From Hyphomicrobiales bacterium (GTDB lineage: Bacteria > Pseudomonadota > Alphaproteobacteria > Rhizobiales > Beijerinckiaceae), in NCBI GenBank assembly GCA_947447895.1, contig CANFLM010000027.1, forward strand, positions 1 to 32,656: a DNA stretch of 32,656 bases, in the 5' to 3' direction. This document shows positions 21,702 through 29,644 of the stretch, piece by piece. The notes beneath the pieces are model-generated. The model was not told the DNA's origin, did not search any database, and worked only from the letters and a program-made list of their open reading frames with translations. Every line of letters starts with the position of its first letter. Position 1 is the first letter of the stretch. The translations under genes were made by a program, and so were the position numbers.

Positions 21702-23360
21702 TCATTGTGAGGATTGCGGGTTTGGATTGACGAATGGTTGCTGCTGGGCAGGCGTAACAGGGTCCGGCTTCTTGCCTTTTTCGTCCGGCATTAAGGCAAC
21801 CCGGGCAACATCCCAGCCCAGCTTGCCGATTTCAGTCCGGGCTTTGGGTGAGATATCCCCCGTCACAACGAATAACGGGCGGCCCTTGGCCCCGATCTGC
21901 TTCACATTGGCCGAAATCGCTTGTGCCAATTGGGCATTGCGCTCGGTCCAGTAGAACTCATCAATCGGATAGGCGGCAATCAGCCGATCATTTTTGAGCA
22001 GGGTCAGCACGGCATTTTCGACCATCACAAAGCTATGGATCGGTGACGGCGGCTTCCAGCTGGCCAGAATTTCGGCCCGCAGGCGCTCGAAATAGGCCTC
22101 ATTGCGGTTCTCGGCTTTGATCGCATGCTCGATGAACAAATCACTGTCCCTCGCCTTGATGGTCTCCAACGCCACGGCGATCACATAAATATCCGACGGC
22201 GTATAGGCGGAATTGTTGAACAGCAGTTTGATCTGCTCGTCCTCGATCCCCACTGTTTTCAATTTGGTGCGGGCATCGCGCAAGATCTGGCCTGCGGTCT
22301 TGTTGCGCAGAGCGTTTTTTAAGGCCGCTGTGGTCGAAATCGACGAGGCGGTCACCACCGCCATGCGGGTCGTGGCCATGGTGGTGGATTGCATGATGGT
22401 TGAGCCCGGAATGGCCGTCATCGCGCCCTTGACCGAGAGACCGCCGAAACCAGCCGCCGAGGCCAATTGCTTGAGCCGGTCGGCCAGTGGCTTGAAATCG
22501 GTATAGGGATCGACATCCAGATCGGAAGCCAGTTCACGTTTGGCCGTATCAACCCCCACCAGACCGCCGACAAAACTGCCGCGATTGGGATCGTCGTTCT
22601 CGCCGGAAGCGTCAAGACTGTCGAAGAAATTCCCGACCCCCTGGAACGAATTCTTGACCGTATCCAGCGGACTGATCAGCAGTTGCCCGCCGAATTTGAA
22701 TGGTGAGATCGCAGCCGAACCAAAGGCTTCGATAAAGCTGCCGGCTTGCGTGCGCTCGTTCAGGATGTTGAGGACATCCAGTTCGGCCAGACGCACTTTG
22801 AGCAATCCGTCACCGACCACATCGAAATTGCCGAAGCTGGTTTCCACATGATAGATGCGGCTGTAATTGTTGCGCTCGACCAATTGCCGGATCTTGTAAT
22901 TGGCCCCTTGCGCACGAGCACCGAGAATATCTCTGGCTGTCAGATTTTTAGGCGTTTCATAAGCGGTAACCGCCGATTTTGGAGGTGTTGCGGTATCCTT
23001 ATCGGCTTTTGGCGTTTCCGATGGCTTATCCGCCTCGGATGACTTGGAGGGCGCCGTCGATTTCGCAGGAGAGTGGGATCCAGCAGGGCGGGCAACTGGA
23101 AGAGGGATTTTGGCTGTTGAAGTCGACACGTCTGGGACTTTGGCAAGCTTGTCGGCTTGAACGGGAGTGTCTGCTTTGGCGGGGGGGACAGGAGCTGCCA
23201 CAGGAGCAACGGGAGTGGACAGCTGCCCTGCCTCGGCAGGAGAAACAGCACCATTGGTTCCCTGGGCCTGCACATCAAAGGCGGTAAAGGCAACAGACAG
23301 CACAGCCAAAACGGCAAGCGCAAGACCCGATACAAGGACACCAATGGATCTACCGTTCAT
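21702..23360 (-). CDS. Exported or membrane-anchored protein of unknown function, end of mla operon
   Basis: A 552-residue protein I cannot place in a named family. From Met at 23360, an N-terminal hydrophobic segment (GVLVSGLALAVLAVLSVAF) is either a signal peptide cut after VQA near residue 32 or an anchor. Residues 40-130 are low-complexity, rich in P, A, K, S and T, a likely periplasmic linker. The folded part contains FGNFDVVGDGLLKVRLAEL, FGSAAISPFKFGGQLLISP, GVDTAKRELASDLDVDPYTD and YFERLRAEIL, and a C-terminal Rossmann-like half (RPLFVVTGDISPKARTEIG). It starts 45 bases after the mlaB stop on the same strand, so it is probably the last gene of the mla operon. Start choice is uncertain; ATG 23390 is possible. 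Confidence 0.75.
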   Translation of the reverse strand: MNGRSIGVLVSGLALAVLAVLSVAFTAFDVQAQGTNGAVSPAEAGQLSTPVAPVAAPVPPAKADTPVQADKLAKVPDVSTSTAKIPLPVARPAGSHSPAKSTAPSKSSEADKPSETPKADKDTATPPKSAVTAYETPKNLTARDILGARAQGANYKIRQLVERNNYSRIYHVETSFGNFDVVGDGLLKVRLAELDVLNILNERTQAGSFIEAFGSAAISPFKFGGQLLISPLDTVKNSFQGVGNFFDSLDASGENDDPNRGSFVGGLVGVDTAKRELASDLDVDPYTDFKPLADRLKQLASAAGFGGLSVKGAMTAIPGSTIMQSTTMATTRMAVVTASSISTTAALKNALRNKTAGQILRDARTKLKTVGIEDEQIKLLFNNSAYTPSDIYVIAVALETIKARDSDLFIEHAIKAENRNEAYFERLRAEILASWKPPSPIHSFVMVENAVLTLLKNDRLIAAYPIDEFYWTERNAQLAQAISANVKQIGAKGRPLFVVTGDISPKARTEIGKLGWDVARVALMPDEKGKKPDPVTPAQQQPFVNPNPQSSQ

Positions 23361-23405
23361 CGCCACTTTCTGACAAAAACGATCCTGCATAATCAGCGCC
23401 TATGT

Positions 23406-23702
23406 TCATCCAAGCAAACCGGCAGCGTCGTAAATATCGGCGACAACCTTGACCGATTGCGGAAGATCCTTGATCGACACCTCAACGTCACGTGAGGAAA
23501 AATCCCGTTTGATCGCTGAGATCATCGCCAGCGCGCTCGAATCGGCTTCCGTCACCTTCGCAAAGTCCAGCACCACCATTTTTTCAGAAAAGGGTTTGCT
23601 TAACTCGGCGAACCAGCCGCCAACGGTATTCATGGTCAAAGGGCCGATTAAAGCCACATATTTCATCGCAGGCAAACCGGTAGAAGGCTTTGCGCCGCTC
23701 AT
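23406..23702 (-). CDS. mlaB: STAS-domain protein, MlaB-like
   Basis: A 98-residue single STAS-domain protein, the same size as E. coli MlaB, which binds the ATPase MlaF in the cytoplasm and supports transporter activity. The sequence MVVLDFAKVTEADSSALAMI contains the STAS helix-start loop with two serines where MlaB has its conserved Thr/Gly. Identity rests on the domain and operon position. Its ATG overlaps the mlaC stop by 4 bases. Confidence 0.82.
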   Translation of the reverse strand: MSGAKPSTGLPAMKYVALIGPLTMNTVGGWFAELSKPFSEKMVVLDFAKVTEADSSALAMISAIKRDFSSRDVEVSIKDLPQSVKVVADIYDAAGLLG

Positions 23703-24334
23703 TTGGTATTCTTCTTCTTGAGGGCGGCAATTACACCCGGAACGCCATCACTGCTCACCAGAGCGGTGAACTCGTCACGATAGGCTGCCACCAGACTGAT
23801 GCCTTCGACCTGGACATCATAGACTTTCCAACTGCCTGTCGCATTGGAAAGTGAATAATCGATAGAAGTGGGTGAACCGCGACCGACCATCTGCGTGCGC
23901 ACGGTCACATCACTGTCCGAACCGTTGGAGCGGGTCGAACGAACCGCGACATCCATATCGCGCAGATTGTTGATGGCGTTGGAATAGGTGCGGATCAACA
24001 GATGTGAAAATTCGGTCGTAATCTGCTTTTGCTCTGACGGGCTGGCTTTCAACCAGTTGCGCCCCATCGCAATCTGGGAAATACGACCGAAATCGAACCG
24101 TGGAACCAGTTCACGCTCGATGATCGCCGTCAATTGCGGGTTCACACCGTTACTGGCAGGCGGCAATGACCTGACAGACGCCGTGACCTCGCTGGCCATG
24201 GCCTTCACAAGATCCTCTGGACCAGCCGCCAAAGCCGGAACTGATGCTCCGACGAACAGTGAAAGCAAGAGGAGAGCAATGGTATTGCGCACGTTTATAA
24301 TCCTTGGTCCGTATGCTCGACTAAAACGCGTCAA
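23699..24334 (-). CDS. mlaC: MlaC-like periplasmic phospholipid-binding protein
   Basis: A 211-residue periplasmic lipid carrier that shuttles phospholipid between the outer-membrane MlaA complex and inner-membrane MlaFEDB. The signal peptide (NTIALLLLSLFVGASVPALA) precedes the family's helix-rich fold with LVPRFDFGRISQIAMGRNW, FSHLLIRTYSNAI and the strand WKVYDVQVEGISLVAAYRDEF. Both ends overlap neighbouring genes by 4 bases, with mlaA upstream and mlaB downstream. Confidence 0.93.
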   Translation of the reverse strand: MTRFSRAYGPRIINVRNTIALLLLSLFVGASVPALAAGPEDLVKAMASEVTASVRSLPPASNGVNPQLTAIIERELVPRFDFGRISQIAMGRNWLKASPSEQKQITTEFSHLLIRTYSNAINNLRDMDVAVRSTRSNGSDSDVTVRTQMVGRGSPTSIDYSLSNATGSWKVYDVQVEGISLVAAYRDEFTALVSSDGVPGVIAALKKKNTK

Positions 24335-25068
24335 TTGCCCTGCTTGGCTGCAGAGATCAGCGCGTCACGGCGCTGCAAAAACAAACTGCGCGTAAAGCGA
24401 TACTTATCGAGGCTTGATGACGAAATTAAGTCTTCGGTCGCGGAATTGGTGCTGCGCACATGCACATATTCGGCTCCGGTCAGACTATAGCTCGGAATCG
24501 GCTCCAAATAGGTGCGCGGATCGGAGGCGATCCGCAATCCGCGACCGACGGTGTCACGCAAGGTGGAGACCCCCAGGACCGGCAAAACCAGATAAGGGCC
24601 AGGACCAACGCCCCAGACACCCAGGGTCACGCCATAATCGCCTTTGCCTTTGGCCAAACCCATATCACTGGCCACGTCGAACAAACCGCCAAGACCCAGG
24701 CTGGTATTGATCAAGACCCGCGAGAAATCATTGCCAGCAAGATTGCCACGCCCCTGCAAACCATGATTGACGCCGATATAGACGTCATCCAGATTGCCGA
24801 ACACATTGCCGATGCCCCGCCGAACCGGTTCGGGCAGCAGATTGGTATAGAGGAATTTAACCGGCGTTGTGATGACAGCATCAAAGGCTTCATTGAACAT
24901 GAACACGCCGCGATTGAGAGGCTCGAACGGATCGAGAATAGCCGGCTCAGGCTCGGCCTGGGCTGCGGCAGTTGCCGGCGCCGGCTTTTTGGCGGCCTGA
25001 ACAGGTGCGCCAAGCAGCGCAAACGAAACCAGCAATGCAAGTGGCAGATGTTTTAGAGAGAGTGTCAT
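24331..25068 (-). CDS. mlaA: MlaA/VacJ-family outer-membrane protein without lipobox
   Basis: A 245-residue MlaA (VacJ) protein, which in E. coli forms a channel in the outer membrane that removes mislocalised phospholipid. The family core is plain: DPFEPLNRGVFMFNEAFD, NLDDVYIGVNHGLQGR, FSRVLINTSLGLGGLFDVAS and YGVTLGVWGVGPGPYLVLPV. Unlike E. coli MlaA, the N-terminus (signal ending GAPVQA near residue 25) has no cysteine, so it cannot be a lipoprotein by this signal. It is in the middle of the mla operon, not separate as in E. coli. Confidence 0.93.
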   Translation of the reverse strand: MTLSLKHLPLALLVSFALLGAPVQAAKKPAPATAAAQAEPEPAILDPFEPLNRGVFMFNEAFDAVITTPVKFLYTNLLPEPVRRGIGNVFGNLDDVYIGVNHGLQGRGNLAGNDFSRVLINTSLGLGGLFDVASDMGLAKGKGDYGVTLGVWGVGPGPYLVLPVLGVSTLRDTVGRGLRIASDPRTYLEPIPSYSLTGAEYVHVRSTNSATEDLISSSSLDKYRFTRSLFLQRRDALISAAKQGN

Positions 25069-25538
25069 TTGCTCGTTCCTGTCGATTCAGACGCTTTACT
25101 AAAGAGAAACTGGCTGATCAGTTTTTCCAAAATCATGGCCGGTTGGGTTTTCGAAATACGGTCACCTTGCCCCAGATACACGGAGTCGCCCCCCGCTTCC
25201 AAGCTCACATATTGTTCGCCCAACAAACCGGAGGTCAGGATAGAGGCGATTGTGTCTTTTGAGAACTTGTAGTTTTGATCAATCCGCAAAATAGCCTTGG
25301 CTTCATAGGTTTGGCTGTCGAGTGTGATCGAATCGACACGCCCGACCACCACACCGGCACTTTTGACCGGCGCACGCACCTTCAATCCGCCGATATTGTC
25401 GAACCGGGCTTCGACGCGGTACCCCTCGCTGGTCTCTAGCCCCGTGAGATTGCCGACCTTCATGGCCAGAAACACCAGTGCCAGAATACCGGCCGCCACA
25501 AACAGCCCGACAGCGAGATCGAATTTCGACTTTTTCAT
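25065..25538 (-). CDS. mlaD: MlaD-like MCE-domain lipid-binding protein
   Basis: A 157-residue protein with one membrane span and one MCE domain, forming a hexameric ring in the periplasmic side of the transporter. Residues 1-30 hold the anchor (DLAVGLFVAAGILALVFLAM); the MCE domain covers about 38-120 with GYRVEARFDNIGGLKVRAPV, VGRVDSITLD and SGLLGEQYVSLE. A C-terminal helix (ILEKLISQFLFS) probably lines the ring pore. I used ATG 25538, giving an ATGA overlap with mlaE; a further upstream ATG at 25562 adds 8 residues. Confidence 0.93.
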   Translation of the reverse strand: MKKSKFDLAVGLFVAAGILALVFLAMKVGNLTGLETSEGYRVEARFDNIGGLKVRAPVKSAGVVVGRVDSITLDSQTYEAKAILRIDQNYKFSKDTIASILTSGLLGEQYVSLEAGGDSVYLGQGDRISKTQPAMILEKLISQFLFSKASESTGTSK

Positions 25539-26332
25539 CCGTTCAATCCCCGGAACATCCACACAGTCAGCACAAAATCCAGCATCAGAACCGCCAAAGA
25601 CGAGGTGACCACCGTGCGGGTGGTCGCGCTGGAAACACCTTCAGCCGTGGGCGGGGCGTAATATCCCTCGAACACGGCTATCAACCCGACAGCCACACCG
25701 AAAACAAGGCTTTTGATCAGTCCGTTGACAATATCAAGCCGGAAATCGACCCCAGCCTGCATTTGCGACCAGAAAGAGCCGTCGTCAATCCCGATGAGTT
25801 TGACCCCGACCAGATAGGCGCCGAAGACTCCGGCTGCCGAAAACATGCAAGCCAGCAAAGGTAAGGATACCACAGATGCCAAAAACCGCGGGGAAATAAT
25901 GCGGGCGATCGGGTTAACCGCCATCATATCCATTGCGGCAATCTGGTCGGTCGCCTGCATCAAACCGATTTCCGCCGTCACGGCCGAACCGGCGCGTCCG
26001 GCAAACAGCAGCGCTGTCACCACCGGACCCAATTCACGCACCAGCGAGAGAGCCACCAACACACCCAGCGTTTCGGCGGACCCGAAGCGCTGCAGCACCT
26101 CGTAGCCCTGGATGGCCAGTACCATGCCGACAAAGGTCCCCGATACGACGATGATCAGCAACGAGCGCACACCGGAGAAATACAATTCGCGCACCAGCAG
26201 GCTGAACCGCCGCAACGGCACGCCGATCACCATCAGGATCGCCAGAAAGAACCGGCCCGCCAGCCCCAACCGCGCGAGCGCATTCAATACGCTGCGCCCC
26301 AAGCCCTCGATCATCTCGATCACACTGTTCAT
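25535..26332 (-). CDS. mlaE: MlaE-family ABC transporter permease
   Basis: A 265-residue permease with about five to six membrane spans, the translocation pathway of the lipid ABC transporter. The conserved MlaE parts are ELGPVVTALLFAGRAGSAVTAEIG, which contacts the ATPase (key residues E-L-G-P and G-R-x-G-S), and QATDQIAAMDMMAVNPI. The C-terminus ends with VTSSLAVLMLDFVLTVW. Overlaps mlaF and mlaD by 4 bases each. Confidence 0.95.
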   Translation of the reverse strand: MNSVIEMIEGLGRSVLNALARLGLAGRFFLAILMVIGVPLRRFSLLVRELYFSGVRSLLIIVVSGTFVGMVLAIQGYEVLQRFGSAETLGVLVALSLVRELGPVVTALLFAGRAGSAVTAEIGLMQATDQIAAMDMMAVNPIARIISPRFLASVVSLPLLACMFSAAGVFGAYLVGVKLIGIDDGSFWSQMQAGVDFRLDIVNGLIKSLVFGVAVGLIAVFEGYYAPPTAEGVSSATTRTVVTSSLAVLMLDFVLTVWMFRGLNG

Positions 26333-27198
26333 GGGGTCCCCCCCCCGTTGGGTCCTGCAACGGTTTTGCCCAGCAACTGGTCGAGCAGCGGCGGGGCCGG
26401 ATAGTGGAACGGGACGGGACCGTCGGGCAGCCCGTCGGCAAATTGCCGCACGAAGGCATCGGTGGTTGTGCGGACGTCGTCGGGTGTCAAATCACGATAG
26501 ACCTGGCCTTCGGCCAGCACGATCACCCGATCGGCGATTTTCAGGCTTGCATCGAGATCATGCGTCACCACCAGCGAGGTCAGCCCGAAGGCATCATTGA
26601 GACGACGGATCAACCGCGCCACAATGCCGGTCGAAATCGGATCAAGCCCGGTAAATGGCTCGTCATAGAGCATCAGCATCGGATCAAGCGCGACGGCCCG
26701 GGCCAGCGCAACGCGACGCGCCATACCTCCCGACAATTGCGACGGCATCAAGCCCGCCGCACCGCGCAGGCCCACCGCCTGCAATTTCAGCAGGACCAGA
26801 TCGCGAATCACGCTTTCGGGCAAATTGGTCTGCTCCCGATAGGGGAAAGCCACATTGTCGAAGACGGACAGATCGGTAAACAGGGCACCAAACTGGAACA
26901 GCATCCCGAAACGGGTGCGCAAGGCGTACAAAGCCGCCCTGTCGAGCTTGGGGACATTCTGCCCATCGACCAGAATTTTTCCCTTATTGGGCAGTATCCG
27001 CCCACCAATCAGGCCTAAAAGTGTGGTTTTTCCACTGCCGGAGCCACCCATCACCGCCAGAACTTCGCCTTTGCGCACGCTCAAGGACAGGCCGCGCAAA
27101 ATCGGCCTTTCGTCATAGGCAAAATGCACATCCTTGATCTCGATCAGAGGATCAGGGTGCGTGGGGGCTGACTTCACAACTGACATTTCATGGTCCAT
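26329..27198 (-). CDS. mlaF: MlaF-like ABC transporter ATP-binding protein
   Basis: A 289-residue ATPase driving the MlaFEDB lipid transporter. Walker A GGSGSGKTTL is near residue 51, the signature LSGGMARRVALARAVALDP precedes Walker B MLMLYDEPFTGLDP, and the switch His is in VVTHD. The frame is open 73 codons further upstream, but that part has no ABC homology; I used ATG 27198, with ATG 27186 and 27219 also possible. None has a clear Shine-Dalgarno, and the candidates sit in an inverted repeat (27197-27233). It is the first gene of the operon. Confidence 0.93.
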   Translation of the reverse strand: MDHEMSVVKSAPTHPDPLIEIKDVHFAYDERPILRGLSLSVRKGEVLAVMGGSGSGKTTLLGLIGGRILPNKGKILVDGQNVPKLDRAALYALRTRFGMLFQFGALFTDLSVFDNVAFPYREQTNLPESVIRDLVLLKLQAVGLRGAAGLMPSQLSGGMARRVALARAVALDPMLMLYDEPFTGLDPISTGIVARLIRRLNDAFGLTSLVVTHDLDASLKIADRVIVLAEGQVYRDLTPDDVRTTTDAFVRQFADGLPDGPVPFHYPAPPLLDQLLGKTVAGPNGGGTP

Positions 27199-27233
27199 AC
27201 AGGCAGCAGGCAGTGGCATCCTACTGCCTGTAT
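27197..27233 (-). promoter_or_regulatory. Inverted repeat at the mlaF start
   Basis: ATACAGGCAG (27197-27206) and CTGCCTGTAT (27224-27233) are perfect 10-base inverted repeats separated by 17 bases. They cover two of the candidate mlaF start codons. They could fold in the mRNA to control translation of the operon's first gene, or be a repressor site. Confidence 0.5.
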
Positions 27234-27310
27234 ATGGCTCAATTAAGAACAGACAAGCAACTGCTTTATCCCAAAAAAGAGCAGTTTTCTTGGCCGTTTG
27301 CCCTGCCTGA

Positions 27311-27739
27311 TCAGGCGGTCGCGATATAATCCCGCATGGCTCTGGATTCAGCCTCGATTTCGGCGACCCGATACTTGACCACATCCCCGATCGACACCAA
27401 TCCGGCCAGACGGCCATCGACCACCACGGGAAGATGACGGAAACGCCCCATCGTCATTTCATCCATCAATTCGGGAATCGAAGTGTGCAGACCGCAGGTG
27501 ATCACGTGGGAGGTCATGAAATCGCCTACCGGACGGTTGATGCTGGCAGGATCGGCGGCAACAGCACGCACAATGTCGCGTTCGGACAGAATGCCTTTGA
27601 CCTGCATGTCGGATGACGCTGCGACCAGCGCGCCAATCCGCTTTTCAGCGAGCAATCTTGCCGCATCGTGCAAGCTGCTGTCAGGAGATACCGTCAGGAC
27701 ATGGCGTCCTTTGGTGGCGAGAATACGCTCAACACTCAT
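27311..27739 (-). CDS. Tandem CBS-domain protein
   Basis: A 142-residue protein made of two CBS motifs and nothing else. Residues about 9-65 form the first (VSPDSSLHDAARLLAEKRIG, GILSERDIVRAVA) and 75-130 the second (MTSHVITCGLHTSIPELMDE, HLPVVVDGRLAGLVSIGDVV). CBS pairs bind adenosine nucleotides and sense energy status; stand-alone forms are common in alphaproteobacteria with unproven targets. AGGGAGG lies 7 bases before the ATG. It is on the same strand upstream of the mla operon, with its stop 112 bases before mlaF. Confidence 0.9.
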   Translation of the reverse strand: MSVERILATKGRHVLTVSPDSSLHDAARLLAEKRIGALVAASSDMQVKGILSERDIVRAVAADPASINRPVGDFMTSHVITCGLHTSIPELMDEMTMGRFRHLPVVVDGRLAGLVSIGDVVKYRVAEIEAESRAMRDYIATA

Positions 27740-27758
27740 GGCATAACCTCCCTGCTTT

Positions 27759-27785
27759 GATTTTAAGTCATCGGTCCTGTGTCAA
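27759..27785 (-). promoter_or_regulatory. Candidate promoter of the CBS-domain gene
   Basis: A perfect TTGACA lies at 27785-27780 on the minus strand, 40 bases before the ATG. The -10 is weak: TTAAAA at short spacing or AATCAA at 17 bases. Confidence 0.35.
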
Positions 27786-27912
27786 CATCCATTCCCAGAG
27801 ATAAAGGCGTGACGAGCTGTCACCGGGAGAAGTGTGCGCCAAGATCTCCGATCCGGCAACTCCCCTTTCGGGCAGGGTCTCAAACAGCGCAGAATGAGGG
27901 ACTGTCTCTGTC

Positions 27913-28695
27913 CTAACGGGGACGGCCGACCGGATCGAGCAGCGGAAACACCATCAAGCCGACGACAAACCCACCGATATGGGCTTCCCAGGCGATATGC
28001 TCGCTGCCGCCAGCGACCGGATTGAAAAGGCCTGTCAGCAGGTTGATCGCCAGCCAAGTGCCCAAGAACCACATGACCCGCTGGTCCTGCCAGGCTTCGC
28101 GCAGGCTTAATGCTGGCGGCTGATGGCCGGTCGGCATACCGAAGGACAGGCCGGAAAAGCCGGCGCCGGGCTGGAACATGAACAGCGCAGCCGCCGCCAT
28201 GCACCCCGCAATGCCCGCCGATGCGCCAACCAGTGGCGAGACATCATACCAGTTCAACGCAAAATGGGTCAGCCCGCCGCCGATGGCGCAAAGGCCGAAC
28301 AGCAACAAGAACCGCTCGGCCCCGATCCGTCGCGCCAAGGGGGATCCGAAAGCGGCGAGCCACACGCAATTCAGGAACAGATGCAGGCCACTGCCATGCA
28401 GCAAGGCATAGGATAAGAGCGTCCACGGCCGCATCGTGTCTTCTTCGGTCAGGAACTGGATGATCACCGCATCTTCCGCACTCAGCTTCTGTCCCAAAGC
28501 GGTTTGCAAGGCGGCCAGCGGGTCAAGGCCCAGACCTGCCGCAAAGCGGGCCGGAATAAACGACCAGTCCAGCAACAGGAACGAGCCCAATTCCTCGGGC
28601 AGCAGCACCATCACAAAATAGATCGCCCCCATCAGCAGCAACAGGGCCGTGATGACAGGCGGCATATTGAAGACGGGTTCGCGCTGGGAAGACAT
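27913..28695 (-). CDS. Rhomboid family intramembrane serine protease
   Basis: A 260-residue rhomboid with about six membrane spans, cleaving membrane proteins within the bilayer. The catalytic serine is Ser159 in VGASAGIAG and the catalytic histidine His239 in WEAHIGGFVVGL. LLHGSGLHLFLNCVWL near residue 99 is the conserved H-x-x-x-H-x-x-x-N loop region. The position after the serine is Ala, not the Gly of the classical G-x-S-G, which I recall in other alphaproteobacterial rhomboids. The start at 28695 has AAAGG 8 bases upstream; the longer frame upstream has no support. Confidence 0.9.
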   Translation of the reverse strand: MSSQREPVFNMPPVITALLLLMGAIYFVMVLLPEELGSFLLLDWSFIPARFAAGLGLDPLAALQTALGQKLSAEDAVIIQFLTEEDTMRPWTLLSYALLHGSGLHLFLNCVWLAAFGSPLARRIGAERFLLLFGLCAIGGGLTHFALNWYDVSPLVGASAGIAGCMAAAALFMFQPGAGFSGLSFGMPTGHQPPALSLREAWQDQRVMWFLGTWLAINLLTGLFNPVAGGSEHIAWEAHIGGFVVGLMVFPLLDPVGRPR

Positions 28696-28903
28696 CGGCT
28701 GGGCCTTTGCGGGAGAGAACGGCACTGTTGCTGGACGACCAACAGGTTTGGATACCAGCCCCCACCTTCTCTCACTTAAACCCGAAAATGTCACCACTGG
28801 CCCAAAAAGTCGCTGCTGGGGCCAATGCGGGGGCAGACTGCAGCTTGGACGCGCCCATTAACCTTGATGACAGGCTTTGCTTGCCTTGCCCCCTCCGGGA
28901 CCG

Positions 28904-28918
28904 TTAACGTTTTGTTAA
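28904..28918 (+). promoter_or_regulatory. CtrA-binding box
   Basis: A perfect TTAA-N7-TTAA site within GTTAACGTTTTGTTAAC, the consensus for the cell-cycle regulator CtrA. It lies 22 bases before the ATG of the BTLCP gene in a divergent spacer, a position overlapping its likely promoter. Confidence 0.55.
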
Positions 28919-28939
28919 CACTTTCATCGGGCGGCAATC

Positions 28940-29614
28940 ATGCGGCGTTTGGCAACTCTTGGTTTTGGTCTTGTGCTGGGCTTGGCCCTCACCGCCCTGT
29001 CGGGTGGCCAGACCCTTGCGCGCGACAGCCGACATCTCGCCGCTCTGCCGGCATTGAGCATCAATAATTTCTCGCAATCGGGATCCATCGCCAAACCGCC
29101 GATCGGCTGGGCGCAATTATGTGCGACCCACCCGGAAGAGTGCGAAGGCCCTGCTGACATGGTGACCGTCGCGCAGCAGCAACAGATTATCCCGCTGACC
29201 CGCGACAACTGGGCAACGCTCAACCGCATCAATGCACTGGTCAATGACACGATCGAGCAAGTCTCCGATCTCGATCACTACGGCGTGCTGGAATGGTGGG
29301 CCTATCCCGAAGACGGCAAAGGCGATTGCGAGGATTTGCAACTGCTCAAGCGCAAACTCTTGATGGAAGCCGGCATGCCGCGCCAGACCCTGCTGATGAC
29401 CGTTGTGCGCGATACACATGGCGAGGGCCATGCCGTCTTGATGGCGCGCACCGATCGTGGCGATATGGTGCTCGACAGCCGCACCAGCACCATCAAGCCC
29501 TGGCAGAAAACCAGCTATAAATTCATCAAGCGCCAGTCGCATGACGACCAGAATGTCTGGGTCTATTTCGGCGATGGCAGCGACAGCCTCACCACCGCCT
29601 CGCCTGCACGCTGA
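28940..29614 (+). CDS. Bacterial transglutaminase-like cysteine protease (BTLCP)
   Basis: A 224-residue periplasmic protein of the BTLCP family. A signal peptide (LGFGLVLGLALTALSGG, cleavage near residue 28) leads to the papain-like core. The catalytic triad is visible: Cys130 in GKGDCEDL, His164 in GEGHAVLMAR and Asp179 in MVLDSRT. Two cysteines in LCATHPEECEG (61 and 68) may form a disulfide. BTLCPs related to LapG cut adhesins in response to c-di-GMP, but no LapD gene is seen here, so the target is unknown. The CtrA box upstream suggests cell-cycle control. Confidence 0.88.
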   Translation: MRRLATLGFGLVLGLALTALSGGQTLARDSRHLAALPALSINNFSQSGSIAKPPIGWAQLCATHPEECEGPADMVTVAQQQQIIPLTRDNWATLNRINALVNDTIEQVSDLDHYGVLEWWAYPEDGKGDCEDLQLLKRKLLMEAGMPRQTLLMTVVRDTHGEGHAVLMARTDRGDMVLDSRTSTIKPWQKTSYKFIKRQSHDDQNVWVYFGDGSDSLTTASPAR

Positions 29615-29644
29615 TCCAGCACGAAGACCGGACAGGCAATCGCC

